Assembly: GCF_029910095.1 (NCBI RefSeq)
Contig: NZ_CP094526.1
Coordinates: forward strand, 6,138,001 to 6,202,000
DNA length: 64,000 nt
Reading direction: 5' to 3'
From: Bradyrhizobium sp. ISRA464
Lineage (GTDB): Bacteria; Pseudomonadota; Alphaproteobacteria; Rhizobiales; Xanthobacteraceae
The notes under the pieces are model-generated. The model made no database searches. It had not been told where the DNA came from and saw only the letters and a program-made list of their open reading frames with translations. Below are positions 14,667-25,600 of this stretch, piece by piece. The position numbers and the translations under genes were made by a program. Within the stretch, counting starts at the first letter, position 1, and the number at the start of each line of letters is the position of its first letter.

Positions 14667-17600
14667 GTGAACGTATTCGATCTCGATAGTGCTTTAGTCC
14701 GAGATTACGAGCGGTTTGCTCGGTCTTTCACAAAAATTCGTGCAAAGGACATTCGCGAACAGGTTGAAAGCCTTTATTCAAGCGATCGCTTCTGGCCTGA
14801 CCCGCTCATCAGCATTAATCCCCGGTTCGAACGCGGCGAATCGGTGCGCAAGCTTGTTCGCGAGGGCACACTTCACGAATCGACGGCACGCGTATTCAGC
14901 ATCGACGGGACAGGCATAACGCTCCACCGCCACCAAGCGCAGTCGGTGGCGAAGTCCGCAGCCGGCCAGAGCTTTGTCGTCACAACGGGTACCGGATCAG
15001 GCAAGTCCCTCTGCTTTTTCATTCCAGTTATCGACGCGGCGATCCGCGCCCGCGCGACCGGCGAGGCCCCCCGCACCCGCGCAATCGTGATTTATCCCAT
15101 GAACGCTCTGGCTAACAGCCAGCGCGAGGAACTGGACAAATTCCTCAAACAGTCTGGTTTGCCGGACCATCTCCGGCCGACGTTCGCCCGCTACACCGGG
15201 CAAGAGAGCCAAGAAGAGCGCGAGCAAATCCGGGACGCTAAGCCGGACATTCTTCTGACCAACTTCATGATGCTCGAGCTGCTGATGACGCGCCAGAATC
15301 AGCTTGACCGGGCTGTGATCGCGAATGCGCATGGGCTCAATTTCATAGTGCTGGACGAGCTTCACACGTATCGCGGTCGGCAAGGTGCCGACGTTGCTAT
15401 GCTGGTCCGTCGCGTAAGAGACAGGTTGTGTCCTGATGAAGCCCCGATCTGCATCGGCACATCGGCAACGATGGCGACTGAAGGCGATGATGCCGAGCGA
15501 GCGAAAGTGGTCGCGAATGTTGCGTCTCGACTGTTCGGAACGAAGATCACGCCTGATGCCGTAATCGGGGAGAGTTTAGAGCGATGCACTGATCCAACGC
15601 TGAAACCGGCAGCTCTCAAGGATGCCCTGGTCAACGCGATCTTATCAGACCTCCCGCCAACTTTGGACGATGACGCTCTCTGTCGGCATCCGCTTGCGGT
15701 CTGGACCGAGCTCGAAGTTGGCTTGGAAGATGGTCAGCGGCTGTCCCGTCGTCAGCCCATCACCGTAACCGAGGCAGCAAAACGACTTAGCAAACAGACG
15801 GGTTGCGATGAAACGCGCTGCAGATCGCAGCTACAGGCATTCCTAATTCTGGCCAGCCGTCCAGCCCATGAGCGTGGCGGCACCGGTGAACGTGCCTTTA
15901 TGGCGTTCAAGCTGCACCGGTTCATCTCAGGGGCCGGCCACGTCTATGCGACGTTGCGTGGTGCTGGCCAGCGGCGAGTCACCCTGGACGGACAACAGTT
16001 CGATCCGGGGGACAAGGATGCGCGGCTCTATCAGACCTTCTTCTGCCGACGATGCGGTCAGGAGCACCATCCGGTCGCTCTAACTATTGCAGACGGCATT
16101 GCTCACGTCCTTCCTCGGGACATTGACGACACGCCACTCGATGATTCCGCTGTCGCAGAACGGCCCGGTTACCTGATGCCGGTCCCGGAGAAGGATGATG
16201 ACTTCATCTTCAACGGCGATCTCGATGGTTATCCCGAGGATTGGCTCGACTTAGACCGCGGTGGAGCGCCCAAGCTTCGCAAGGACCGTAGGGCGTTTGC
16301 ACCCGAGCCATTGACAGTTGACGCCTCTGGTGTTGTCGGTTCGGCTGGACAGGCGTCCTGGTTCATGCCGGGAAAGTTCCGTTTCTGTCCGGCGTGCAAG
16401 CATCAGCCACCTAGCCAGGCCCGTGAGATCAACAAGCTTGCCGGTCTTTCTGCCGAAGGTCGAAGCTCAGCAACTACTCTTCTCGTGTCCAGCACCATAC
16501 GCTGGATGCACAAACATGGCGTCCTGAAGAAGCACAGCCGCAAGCTACTGGGCTTCACCGATAACCGGCAGGATGCGGCGCTGCAGGCGGGCCATTTCAA
16601 CGACTTCTTGTTTGTCGCACAACTGCGCGCGGCCATTTTTGCGGCAGTCCGGAACACCGGTTGTGCAGGTCTGAGCGAAGCAGATTTCGGCCGGCATGTG
16701 CAGGCAGCCCTTGGCTTCACGGCCGCCAATCATGAACGTCGACAGGAGTGGATGCTAGACCCTCAAAGCAAAGGTGTGGCTCCGCTCAACGCGGAGCAAA
16801 CGCTTTCCCGGGTGCTGGCCTACCGGGTTTGGGCCGACCAGCGGCGCGGTTGGCGCTTTACAAACCCCAATCTGGAAGAGCTGGGCCTCGTCCGCGCAGA
16901 GTACCTCTCCATCGATGAACTCGCTACCGACGACGCGGCATTTGCAGAGTCCCCACCTGAGCTCCGGAACGCGCCAGCGGAAAAGCGCAAAGAGGCACTG
17001 ACGGACCTCCTCACTTACATGCGCCAGGGCCTTGCCATCACCGCCGACTCACTCGACCCCGGATCTGTAGAGACAGTGGGCAATGCTGCGCGTCAAGCCC
17101 TGCGTGATCCCTGGTCTATTTCCGCCCAGGAAACCCCAAGGATCGCAGCTTCGCTGATCATCGATGCTCCAAAGAGAGCTGAAGTTGGCGTACGCGGCGA
17201 ACCGCTGATCGTGCGTGCGGGACCGCGCAGTCGGTTAGCGCGACAGATGAGCCGTGCTGGACTCTGGGGCAAACGTCTCGATCAGAAGACGTACCTTGAT
17301 GTAATCAGGGCGCTCTTGGGAGCTGCATCACAGTACGGACTTGTGGCCAACGTGGCCACGCCGTTTGAGGTTGAAGGCTGGAGACTGAAGGCGGACGCAA
17401 TCAGGCTCGTTGCGGGCGATGGGACGCTCGACGGTCGCGTCGTAAACTCCTACTTCGTCGAGCTATACACCACGCTCGCGGATTCACTCGTTGCTAAGAG
17501 CCATGCCTTATTCGGGATCGAAGGACGCGAACACACTGCACAAGTTGATCAGAACCGACGCGAGTGGCGCGAGTGGCGATTTCGTTACGGAGAGGACGAT

Positions 17601-19862
17601 AAGGCCAAGCTCGCGGAGAGCAAGGACGAACTCCGCTTGGCCGGAGAGCCGGACGTGTTTCTTCCCGTCCTATTCTGTTCGCCGACGATGGAGCTCGGCA
17701 TCGACATATCGGCCCTAAACGCCGTGTACCTGCGTAACATGCCGCCGACGCCGGCGAACTATGCCCAGCGCAGCGGACGTGCCGGACGATCCGGCCAGGC
17801 TGCGCTCGTCGTGACATATTGCTCCGCCCAAGGCCCCCACGACCAGTACTACTTCGGCAAAAGAGAGGCGATGGTAAGCGGAATCGTGCGGCCGCCTGCG
17901 ATTGAACTTGCTAATCGCCAACTCATTGAATCTCATCTCCATGCCGTATGGCTTGCAGAGTCAGCACAGGAGCTGCAAGCCGACATTCCGCATGTACTTG
18001 ACCTCACCAACGCCGCGCTGCCGGTTCAGCCTGACATCGCACAAGCTTTCGCCGACCCGAAACTGACCGAGCGCGCTACCAATTCAATGCAGCGAGTGCT
18101 CGACAGCGTGAAAGGCGAACTCACGAACGAGGCCGCGCCCTGGGCGGCCGACCGCGCAGCCTTTGCGAAAGGCACAGCGGCGCTTGCTTCAAATAGCTTC
18201 TCGGACGCATTCGAAAGATGGAGGCAATTGTATTTGGGGGCGCGTGCGCAATTGCTGGAAGCCAATCGCCGCTCAGAAATGCACGGCCTGTCGCCGGCAG
18301 AGCGCAAAGAGGCCAAGACCCAGCAAGCACAAGCAAATGAACAACTGGCCCTCCTCGAAAGGGGCGCAGCCAGCAATGGCTCGGATTTCTATACCTATCG
18401 CTATCTCGCGACAGAAGGATTCCTCCCAGGATATAACTTCCCTCGCCTGCCGCTCTACGCTTACGTTCCGGCCGCGGGCCAAGGTTCAAGGGCCGCTTAT
18501 CTGCAGCGAGCGCGTTTTATTGCCATCTCGGAATTTGGCCCCCGCAGCCTGATCTATCACGAAGGCCGCGCTTATCGGGTTTGGAAAGCCAAGTTGCCTC
18601 CAGGAACGCGGACAGAGGACGGCAGCCGTCTCGCCACGACTGCGGTCTTTATTTGCGACGAGTGCGGGGCGTCGCACGCAAACGAAATGGAAAAGTGTCA
18701 CGCCTGTGGCGGCTCGATGGTCGGCGTTCATCCGATTCGAAATGTTCTCCGTATCGATAACGTCGAGACGAAAGCCGCTGAGCGCATCACCGCGAACGAT
18801 GAAGACCGTCAACGTCAGGGGTTTGAGATCCAGACTATTTTCGCGTGGTCGCAACGGGATGCAGGCTTTGACGTTGTACCAGCGATTGCCGGTGACAGCG
18901 CAGATCCTGTTGCGAGATTGAGCTATGCCCCTGGAGCCTCGATCAGCCGACTGAACAAAGGTCTCCGCCGACGGAAGGAAAAGACGATCTTCGGGTTTGG
19001 TATTGATCCTGCGACGGGCCGCTGGACCGGGAGTCCAGTCGATGATGACCCGGACGCCGATCCTGATGAACCGGTCAAACAGCGGGTCGTGCCCATCGTA
19101 CAGGACCACAAAAACGCGCTCCTGCTCCGGGTCGGAGATGGACCGTTATCCGAAGGCGCGATGACGACCCTTCAGCATGCGCTTGCACGCGGCCTCGAAA
19201 TCGTCTTCCAGCTTGAAGAGGGGGAAATTCAGACCGAGCCTGTCCCCTCGCGTGAGAACCGGCGAGGAATTCTGGCGTTCGAAGCGACGGAGGGCGGTGC
19301 CGGCGTGCTTGGCCGCCTCACAAGCGATCGGGATGCGCTCGCGAAGGTAGCGCGGGCAGCATTGGACCTGATGCACTACCGCAGGATTCCTCGGGCAATC
19401 GAGGCAACTGATCCCTCGCTGCTTGAAGAGGTCGATAACGCCAATTGCGTCAAAGGCTGCTATCGCTGTCTTCTGTCATACTATAACCAACCGGATCACG
19501 AGCTGATCGATCGCACCGATAAGGACGTCCTGTCAGTCGTGCTGAAGATCGCAGCAAGCGAAGTGGCAATCGCTCCATGGGCAGCGACCAGCGATGCGGC
19601 CGCGGGCGCCGGGAACGCCGAGTGGCGTGCCGCCTTCAACCGTTGGGGATTACCCACACCTGACGGCCCTCCGCTCACAGTGGATGGGATCACCTTACCG
19701 CTGACATGGCCCGCTCATCTCGCTGCTGCGTCTATTGGACCGATCGACGACAAGACGCGCATGGCTGCCGAACAGCTCGGTTACGCCGTTGCCACATTGC
19801 CCGCAGAGCCCGGCGAGCAGCCTCCAGCTGAACTCGTCGCCCTACTTGGGGCCACGACATGA
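14667..19862 (+). CDS. Large YprA/DrmA-like helicase with fused DUF1998 (DISARM-like)
   Basis: A 1731-aa superfamily 2 helicase. The N-terminal lead (YERFARSFTKIRAKDI, then WPDPLISINPRFERG) is typical of DrmA-like proteins. Motif I is TTGTGSGKS near residue 110, motif II is LDELHTYRGRQGAD, and Cys clusters follow (FFCRRCGQEHH, RFCPACKH). The helicase C domain has LGFTDNRQDAALQAGHF and QRSGRAGRSGQAALVV. A later zinc ribbon (CDECGASHANEMEKCHACGG) precedes DUF1998, closing with NCVKGCYRCLLSYYNQPDHE, the four-cysteine region seen in MrfA. In classic DISARM the helicase (DrmA) and DUF1998 (DrmB) are separate proteins; here they are one chain. Its stop overlaps the next ATG. Role as a DNA translocase in phage exclusion is inferred from family and operon. 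Confidence 0.8.
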   Translation: MNVFDLDSALVRDYERFARSFTKIRAKDIREQVESLYSSDRFWPDPLISINPRFERGESVRKLVREGTLHESTARVFSIDGTGITLHRHQAQSVAKSAAGQSFVVTTGTGSGKSLCFFIPVIDAAIRARATGEAPRTRAIVIYPMNALANSQREELDKFLKQSGLPDHLRPTFARYTGQESQEEREQIRDAKPDILLTNFMMLELLMTRQNQLDRAVIANAHGLNFIVLDELHTYRGRQGADVAMLVRRVRDRLCPDEAPICIGTSATMATEGDDAERAKVVANVASRLFGTKITPDAVIGESLERCTDPTLKPAALKDALVNAILSDLPPTLDDDALCRHPLAVWTELEVGLEDGQRLSRRQPITVTEAAKRLSKQTGCDETRCRSQLQAFLILASRPAHERGGTGERAFMAFKLHRFISGAGHVYATLRGAGQRRVTLDGQQFDPGDKDARLYQTFFCRRCGQEHHPVALTIADGIAHVLPRDIDDTPLDDSAVAERPGYLMPVPEKDDDFIFNGDLDGYPEDWLDLDRGGAPKLRKDRRAFAPEPLTVDASGVVGSAGQASWFMPGKFRFCPACKHQPPSQAREINKLAGLSAEGRSSATTLLVSSTIRWMHKHGVLKKHSRKLLGFTDNRQDAALQAGHFNDFLFVAQLRAAIFAAVRNTGCAGLSEADFGRHVQAALGFTAANHERRQEWMLDPQSKGVAPLNAEQTLSRVLAYRVWADQRRGWRFTNPNLEELGLVRAEYLSIDELATDDAAFAESPPELRNAPAEKRKEALTDLLTYMRQGLAITADSLDPGSVETVGNAARQALRDPWSISAQETPRIAASLIIDAPKRAEVGVRGEPLIVRAGPRSRLARQMSRAGLWGKRLDQKTYLDVIRALLGAASQYGLVANVATPFEVEGWRLKADAIRLVAGDGTLDGRVVNSYFVELYTTLADSLVAKSHALFGIEGREHTAQVDQNRREWREWRFRYGEDDKAKLAESKDELRLAGEPDVFLPVLFCSPTMELGIDISALNAVYLRNMPPTPANYAQRSGRAGRSGQAALVVTYCSAQGPHDQYYFGKREAMVSGIVRPPAIELANRQLIESHLHAVWLAESAQELQADIPHVLDLTNAALPVQPDIAQAFADPKLTERATNSMQRVLDSVKGELTNEAAPWAADRAAFAKGTAALASNSFSDAFERWRQLYLGARAQLLEANRRSEMHGLSPAERKEAKTQQAQANEQLALLERGAASNGSDFYTYRYLATEGFLPGYNFPRLPLYAYVPAAGQGSRAAYLQRARFIAISEFGPRSLIYHEGRAYRVWKAKLPPGTRTEDGSRLATTAVFICDECGASHANEMEKCHACGGSMVGVHPIRNVLRIDNVETKAAERITANDEDRQRQGFEIQTIFAWSQRDAGFDVVPAIAGDSADPVARLSYAPGASISRLNKGLRRRKEKTIFGFGIDPATGRWTGSPVDDDPDADPDEPVKQRVVPIVQDHKNALLLRVGDGPLSEGAMTTLQHALARGLEIVFQLEEGEIQTEPVPSRENRRGILAFEATEGGAGVLGRLTSDRDALAKVARAALDLMHYRRIPRAIEATDPSLLEEVDNANCVKGCYRCLLSYYNQPDHELIDRTDKDVLSVVLKIAASEVAIAPWAATSDAAAGAGNAEWRAAFNRWGLPTPDGPPLTVDGITLPLTWPAHLAAASIGPIDDKTRMAAEQLGYAVATLPAEPGEQPPAELVALLGATT

Positions 19863-22618
19863 GTGCCTTGTTCGCTCCGGGCGATCTCGTCTATGCGCGG
19901 GGAAGAGAATGGGTCGCCCTGCCCTCGCCCGCCGATGAAACTCTTTGCCTTCGCCCGCTCGCCGGCGCCGAGAGTGACGTCCAAGTCATTCATCCAGCGC
20001 TCGAGCGCGAACCCGTCCGTCCGGCACGTTTTGCGCTTCCGACCAGTGAAGAGATATCTACACAGGAGGGCGCTCGGCTGTTGTCGCAAGCGCTTCGTCT
20101 TTCGCTCAGACGAGGAGCCGGGCCGTTTCGCTCGGCCGCGAGGTTGAGCTTTGAGCCGCGCGCTTACCAACTCGTGCCGCTGCTGATGGCCTTGCGTCTC
20201 GATGTCGTACGACTGCTGATTGCCGACGATGTCGGTATTGGCAAGACAATTGAAGCGGCATTGATCCTGCGGGAACTGATCGATCGCGGAGAGGCCGATC
20301 GCTTCGCGATCTTGTGCCCACCGCATCTGGTCGAGCAGTGGACGGGCGAGCTCAACGCCAAGTTCGATCTCGACGCGGTCTCGGTGACGGCAGCCTCAGC
20401 GGCACGGCTGGAGCGTGGTCTTCCGGCGTCCCAAACCCTGTTCGATGCTCACCCTTATACCGTGGTAAGCCTTGACTACATCAAGGCGGACCGCCGTCGT
20501 GACAGTTTCGCCCGTTCCTGCCCCGCTCTCGTCATTGTCGACGAGGCCCATGCGTGTGTCGGCACGCATCAAAGCCGGCACCAGCGGTTCGAGCTGCTGA
20601 AGAGGCTTGCCGAAGACAAAGCGCGACACCTCATTCTTTTGACCGCGACGCCTCATAGCGGTGATGAGGCTGCGTTCGACCGGCTACTCGGCCTGCTCGA
20701 TCCAGCGTTCAGCCAAGGCGCGCTTGAAAGCGAGCAAGGCCGCACGAAGCTCGCGCGGCATTTCGTGCAACGCCGGCGAATAGACATTACCGGACGCGAT
20801 TGGGGAGAGGATCGCGCATTTCCGAAACACGACACGGCTGAGCAGGCCTACGAGCTGACGCCCGCTCACAAAGCCTTTCACGACGCTGTGCTCGACTATT
20901 GCCTTGGCGTGGTCGAGAGCGCCGGCGCCAGCCAGAACCGACGACGACTGGCGTTCTGGGGTACACTAGCTCTGATGCGATGTGTCGGCTCCTCGCCGGC
21001 AGCCGCCGCGAGTGCCTTGCGCAACCGGCTCGCCGCCGATCCTGATCGCCTGGAAGGTCAAGTCTTCGATGAAGATTCTGATGAAAGCGACGCAGTAGAC
21101 GTTGAACCCACGTCCGGCCTTGAGCAGGATGGTCCGCTTGAGGCGCTGGTGGTACAAGCAGAGCGCCTAGGTAAGGCACCCGACCCCAAGTTCAATGCAG
21201 TCGCGAAGCTGCTGAAGCCGCTCGTCGATGAAGGTGCAAATCCGGTTATCTTCTGCCGCTTCATTGCGACGGCGGAGCACGTCGCTAGCGCGCTACGCAA
21301 GATCTTCCCAGAACTCCGGATCGAGGCCGTCACGGGAGAGCTTACGTCAGAGGAGCGCCGCGAGCGCGTGGAGGCAATGGTCGGAGCCGAGCAACGACTT
21401 CTCGTTGCGACAGACTGCCTTTCTGAGGGCATCAATCTTCAAAACCTGTTCGACACGGTGATCCATTACGATCTATCGTGGAACCCGACCCGCCATCAGC
21501 AGCGCGAAGGGCGCGTCGATCGCTTCGGCCAGCCCGCCAAGCTCGTGCGCTCTGTTCTTCTCTTCTCCCCCGACAGCGCGATCGATGGCGCGGTTCTCGA
21601 GGTTATCCTGCGCAAGGCGGAGCAAATCCGCAAGGCAACCGGTGTGACTGTTCCACTGCCCGACGAGCGAGGCGCGGTCACTGGGGCACTGATGAATGCC
21701 GTGTTGCTGCGCAAAGGTCGAAGCCAACAGCTGAGCCTGGACCTTGGCCTCGCTGGCGACGCGAAAGAGATGGAAACCATCTGGCGCGACGCCGAAGAAG
21801 GCGAACGGCGCTCGCGCGCACGCTTCGCGCAGAACACGATCCGACCCGAGGAGGTCAAGCCGGAGTGGCAGCGCTGGCGCGATCTGCTCGGTGGTCCCGA
21901 CGAGGTCCGTCGTTTCGTGGAGCGCGCGATGAGCAGGCTCGACGCGGCGCTCGACAACGGCAAGAATGGCACCGTACGCGCGCACATTTCGGCCTTGCCG
22001 GCAGCGGTGCGGGAACGGCTTTCATTGCGCGGTCTCGAGGGCACGGTTCAGATTGCGTTTGATGAGCCTGCGCCGTCAGGCGCAGAAATGATCTCGCGTA
22101 GCCATCCGCTGCCAGCGACGCTGGCAGAGACACTGCTGGAAAGTGCGCTCGATCCAAGTTCAGGCCCACTTCCCTCTCTTGGGCGGGCCGGTGTGTGGCC
22201 AACACCGGCGGTCAAAACCGTTACAACCGTCGCCGCACTGAGATTGCGTTATAAGCTGATTGTGCACGGTCGCCGCGAGCGCATGCTTTTGGCCGAGGAA
22301 GCGGTCATGATCGCGTGGGATTCCGGCGGCAACACGAGGCTGTTAACTGCGAAAGAGATCGCGACGTTGCTCGATCAGCCCGCTAGCGCCGACCTGGCGG
22401 AGATCGCGCGAAAGCGCCTGATCGCAAAGGCCCTCGAACAAACGCCGGCCATGCTTGAGGGGCCGATTACCATCCATGTACGGGAGCGTGCAAAGGCACT
22501 TGAGAATGATCACGCGCGCGTACGCGCCGCCGCCTCTGGCAGCCCGCGTGTCACGGTCGAACCCGTCCTGCCGGCCGACGTCATAGGCCTTTACGTCCTG
22601 GCGCCAGCGGGTCACTGA
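19859..22618 (+). CDS. SNF2-family helicase, DrmD-like
   Basis: A 919-aa SF2 helicase of the SNF2/RapA type. Motif I is LIADDVGIGKT near residue 122, motif II VIVDEAHACVG near 225, motif III ILLTATPHSGDE. The C-terminal helicase lobe has VIFCRFIATAEHVASAL and ATDCLSEGINLQNLF, then HQQREGRVDRFGQP, the arginine-finger motif VI. In class 1 DISARM the SNF2 protein DrmD sits directly beside the adenine methylase DrmMI, as this one does. The ATG overlaps the stop of the large helicase (ATGA) and the methyltransferase follows after two bases, so all three are one translational unit. Likely a motor acting on unmodified incoming DNA. Confidence 0.8.
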   Translation: MSALFAPGDLVYARGREWVALPSPADETLCLRPLAGAESDVQVIHPALEREPVRPARFALPTSEEISTQEGARLLSQALRLSLRRGAGPFRSAARLSFEPRAYQLVPLLMALRLDVVRLLIADDVGIGKTIEAALILRELIDRGEADRFAILCPPHLVEQWTGELNAKFDLDAVSVTAASAARLERGLPASQTLFDAHPYTVVSLDYIKADRRRDSFARSCPALVIVDEAHACVGTHQSRHQRFELLKRLAEDKARHLILLTATPHSGDEAAFDRLLGLLDPAFSQGALESEQGRTKLARHFVQRRRIDITGRDWGEDRAFPKHDTAEQAYELTPAHKAFHDAVLDYCLGVVESAGASQNRRRLAFWGTLALMRCVGSSPAAAASALRNRLAADPDRLEGQVFDEDSDESDAVDVEPTSGLEQDGPLEALVVQAERLGKAPDPKFNAVAKLLKPLVDEGANPVIFCRFIATAEHVASALRKIFPELRIEAVTGELTSEERRERVEAMVGAEQRLLVATDCLSEGINLQNLFDTVIHYDLSWNPTRHQQREGRVDRFGQPAKLVRSVLLFSPDSAIDGAVLEVILRKAEQIRKATGVTVPLPDERGAVTGALMNAVLLRKGRSQQLSLDLGLAGDAKEMETIWRDAEEGERRSRARFAQNTIRPEEVKPEWQRWRDLLGGPDEVRRFVERAMSRLDAALDNGKNGTVRAHISALPAAVRERLSLRGLEGTVQIAFDEPAPSGAEMISRSHPLPATLAETLLESALDPSSGPLPSLGRAGVWPTPAVKTVTTVAALRLRYKLIVHGRRERMLLAEEAVMIAWDSGGNTRLLTAKEIATLLDQPASADLAEIARKRLIAKALEQTPAMLEGPITIHVRERAKALENDHARVRAAASGSPRVTVEPVLPADVIGLYVLAPAGH

Positions 22619-22620
22619 CG

Positions 22621-25600
22621 ATGGCACGATTTCGCAGAGATCTTACTTCCGCGCTGATCTTCGATGCTATCGAGGTGGAAGGTGCGCTGATTTCTCCGGC
22701 CATGCTGGCGCTCATCGCACAGCATCAGGCGGGAGGGCAGACCGAGGCGGACTATTGTGTGCCGAAAGGTCTCTCACTCAGAGACGAGATTGCCCGCTAT
22801 TTCCGCATCGGTCAGGCTATATTCCGAGAGCTTACTGCAAGCGACGCCCCCTCCCCCACGACAACGCTCAATTTTGTCGAAAAGCTTTTGCGCGACGTGT
22901 TCGGCTTCACCGACATCGCTCGGGTCGGCGCACGTGTCCTGCAGGAGCGCCAATTCACAATCTCCCTCGAGGCCCTTGGGGGCCGCGTACCGGTGACGGT
23001 GGTCCCGGCAACGGACGACCTGGATCGGCCAAGCGCCCAGCTACTGACCGATGGACAAAGACGCTCTGCCTCGTCGGCGCTCCAGAATTGGTTGAATGCT
23101 TCTGACTCTGCGCTGTGGGGTTTGTGTAGCAACGGCCTACTACTACGTCTCGTGCGCGACAATGCGAGTCTCACGCGGCCTGCCTTTGTCGAGGCTGATC
23201 TGCGACGCATCTTCGAAGGCGATGCCTTTGCGGATTTCGCCGCCCTATGGTTGCTCATCCATGCCAGCCGTTTTGGAGCTCCAGGGACCCTGCCGAGCGA
23301 CTGTGGGCTCGAACGGTGGCGTGACGCAGGCCAAAAGCAAGGCGTGGCGGCGCGGGATAAGCTACGAGACGGGGTCGAGGACGCCCTGTTGAGCCTCGGT
23401 ACCGGTTTTCTGTCGCATCCCGACAATGGCGCGCTACGTGGGCGATTGCAGAGCGGCGACCTGCCGCTCCCCGAGTTTTTCGGCGAGCTGCTTCGCCTAG
23501 TTTATCGGCTGATCTTTCTGTTCGCCGCCGAGGATCGCGATCTCCTCCACCAGCCTGGCACGGCAGTCGGCGCTCGTCAGCTTTACGCCAAGGGCTATTC
23601 GGTGGGCGCGCTGCGCGGCCGTGCGGTTAAGCGCGCAGCCTGGGACCGGTACCACGACCGCTGGGAAGGATTGTTGATCACCTTTGCCGCGCTTATCCGA
23701 GGCGAGAAGCGGTTAGGTTTGCCGGCACTTGCTGGCCTATTTGCGCACGACGTAATCCCGAATTTGGAGAATTCGCGCCTCGCCAACCGCAACCTCATGG
23801 AGGCAATTTTTCGTCTCGCCTGGCTACGCGACGAATCCGGATTGATGCCGGTAAACTGGCGCGACATGGAGACGGAAGAGCTTGGCTCGGTCTACGAAAG
23901 TCTGCTCGAACTCACCCCGCAATTGAGCGATGACGGGTGGGCGCTGGCGTTCGCCGAAGGCGGTGCAGCCAAGGGGCACGCCCGCAAGACGACCGGCAGC
24001 TACTATACGCCCGATAATCTGGTGCAGGCGTTGCTCGACAGCGCGCTCGATCCGGTCCTTGACCGGGTCGAGGCCGAAACAAACGACTCCTCGAAGGCTC
24101 TACTCGCCGTAACTGTACTCGATCCGGCCTGTGGGTCGGGCCACTTTCTGCTCGCCGCCGCGCGGCGAATCGCCACCCGATTGGCTCGCGTTCGCACCGG
24201 TGGTCTAGCGACCCCGGCCGATTATCGGCACGCGCTCCGCGACGTAGCGCGCGCCTGCGTCTATGGTGTGGACCGCAACCCGATGGCGGTCGAATTGACT
24301 AAGGTTGCGCTGTGGATCGAGACGGTCGAGCCCGGCAAGCCGCTCGGCTTTCTCGACGCCAACATTCGCTGTGGCGATGCGCTAATCGGTGTCTTTGACC
24401 TCACAGCGCTGGAGAAGGGTATCCCCGATCCCGCCTACAAACCACTAGCGGGTGACGACAGGGAAACAGCGAAGCATTTCGAGAAGAACAATAAGGCCGA
24501 ACGTGATGGCCAAGGCACTCTCGACTTTGCTGTTGGATCGGGCCGGCTCCCGGCCGCGACGCCGATTGCCGGCGAGGCGAAAGCCCTTCGAGCGATGCCA
24601 GAAGACAGCCCCGAAGAGATCGTGGCCAAGCGCAAGCAATTCGATGTCGCGCTCAGCGATCCGCGCCGCTGGCGTTTGCGGGTCGCTGCTGATCTTTACA
24701 TCTCTGCATTTTTTAAGACCAAGATCGGGGGCGTTCCGATCAACCGCAACACGGCCACGATTCCGACGACGGCGCATGTCTGGGAGGCGCTCGCCGGCCG
24801 CATGCCCTATGATCCGCTGGTCGGTCGTGCGCAGGTCTTGGCCGGGCACGCGGGGGCCTTCCACTGGCCGCTGGAATTTCCTGATATTATAGCGGCGGGC
24901 GGCTTCGACGTCGTGCTTGGCAATCCACCTTGGGAGCGCGTCAAACTCCAAGAGCAGGAGTTCTTTGCTGCACGCGATCCCGAAATCGCAACCGCGCCGA
25001 ACGCATCTGCGCGCGGCAGGTTAATCGAAAAGCTCAAGGACGCCGCACCCGGTACGCGAGAGCGAGCGCTGTACGAGGAGTTCGAGACAGCCAAGCGCAC
25101 AGCCGAGGCTTCATCGGTCTTTGCCCGCGTTCCAGTGGAAGACGGTGGCCGCTTTCCGCTCACCGGCCGCGGCGACGTGAACACCTACGCGCTGTTTACC
25201 GAATTGTTCGCAAACCTCACGTCCACCCGCGGACGCGCCGGCGTGATCGTGCCTACCGGCATTGCGACTGACGCGACCACTGCCCCGTTCTTCGCTGCAC
25301 TTGTGAGTCAAGAGCGATTGGCGCAACTGATCGATTTCGAGAACCGTGATGCGATCTTTCCGGCAGTTCATCGAAGCTACAAGTTCAGTCTTCTGACCAT
25401 CGGCCGCCACGTCAAACAGAGTCATTTTGTCTTCTTCCTGACTGAGCCGCGTCAGCTCGCCGAACGCGAGCGCCGCTTCACTCTCTCCACCAACGACATC
25501 GCCCACATCAATCCGAATACCAAGACAGCACCTATCTTTCGCTCGCGGGCCGATGCCGAGCTGACGGCGAAAATCTACGCGCGCGTACCGGTGTTGAGCG

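Noticed and set aside
14282..14689. Opposing frames of 90, 93 and 127 aa (minus and plus)
   Set aside because: They contradict each other over the same DNA. The minus-strand 90-aa frame has some coding character (AACRTAERFDPAQFG) but no family, so no call was made.
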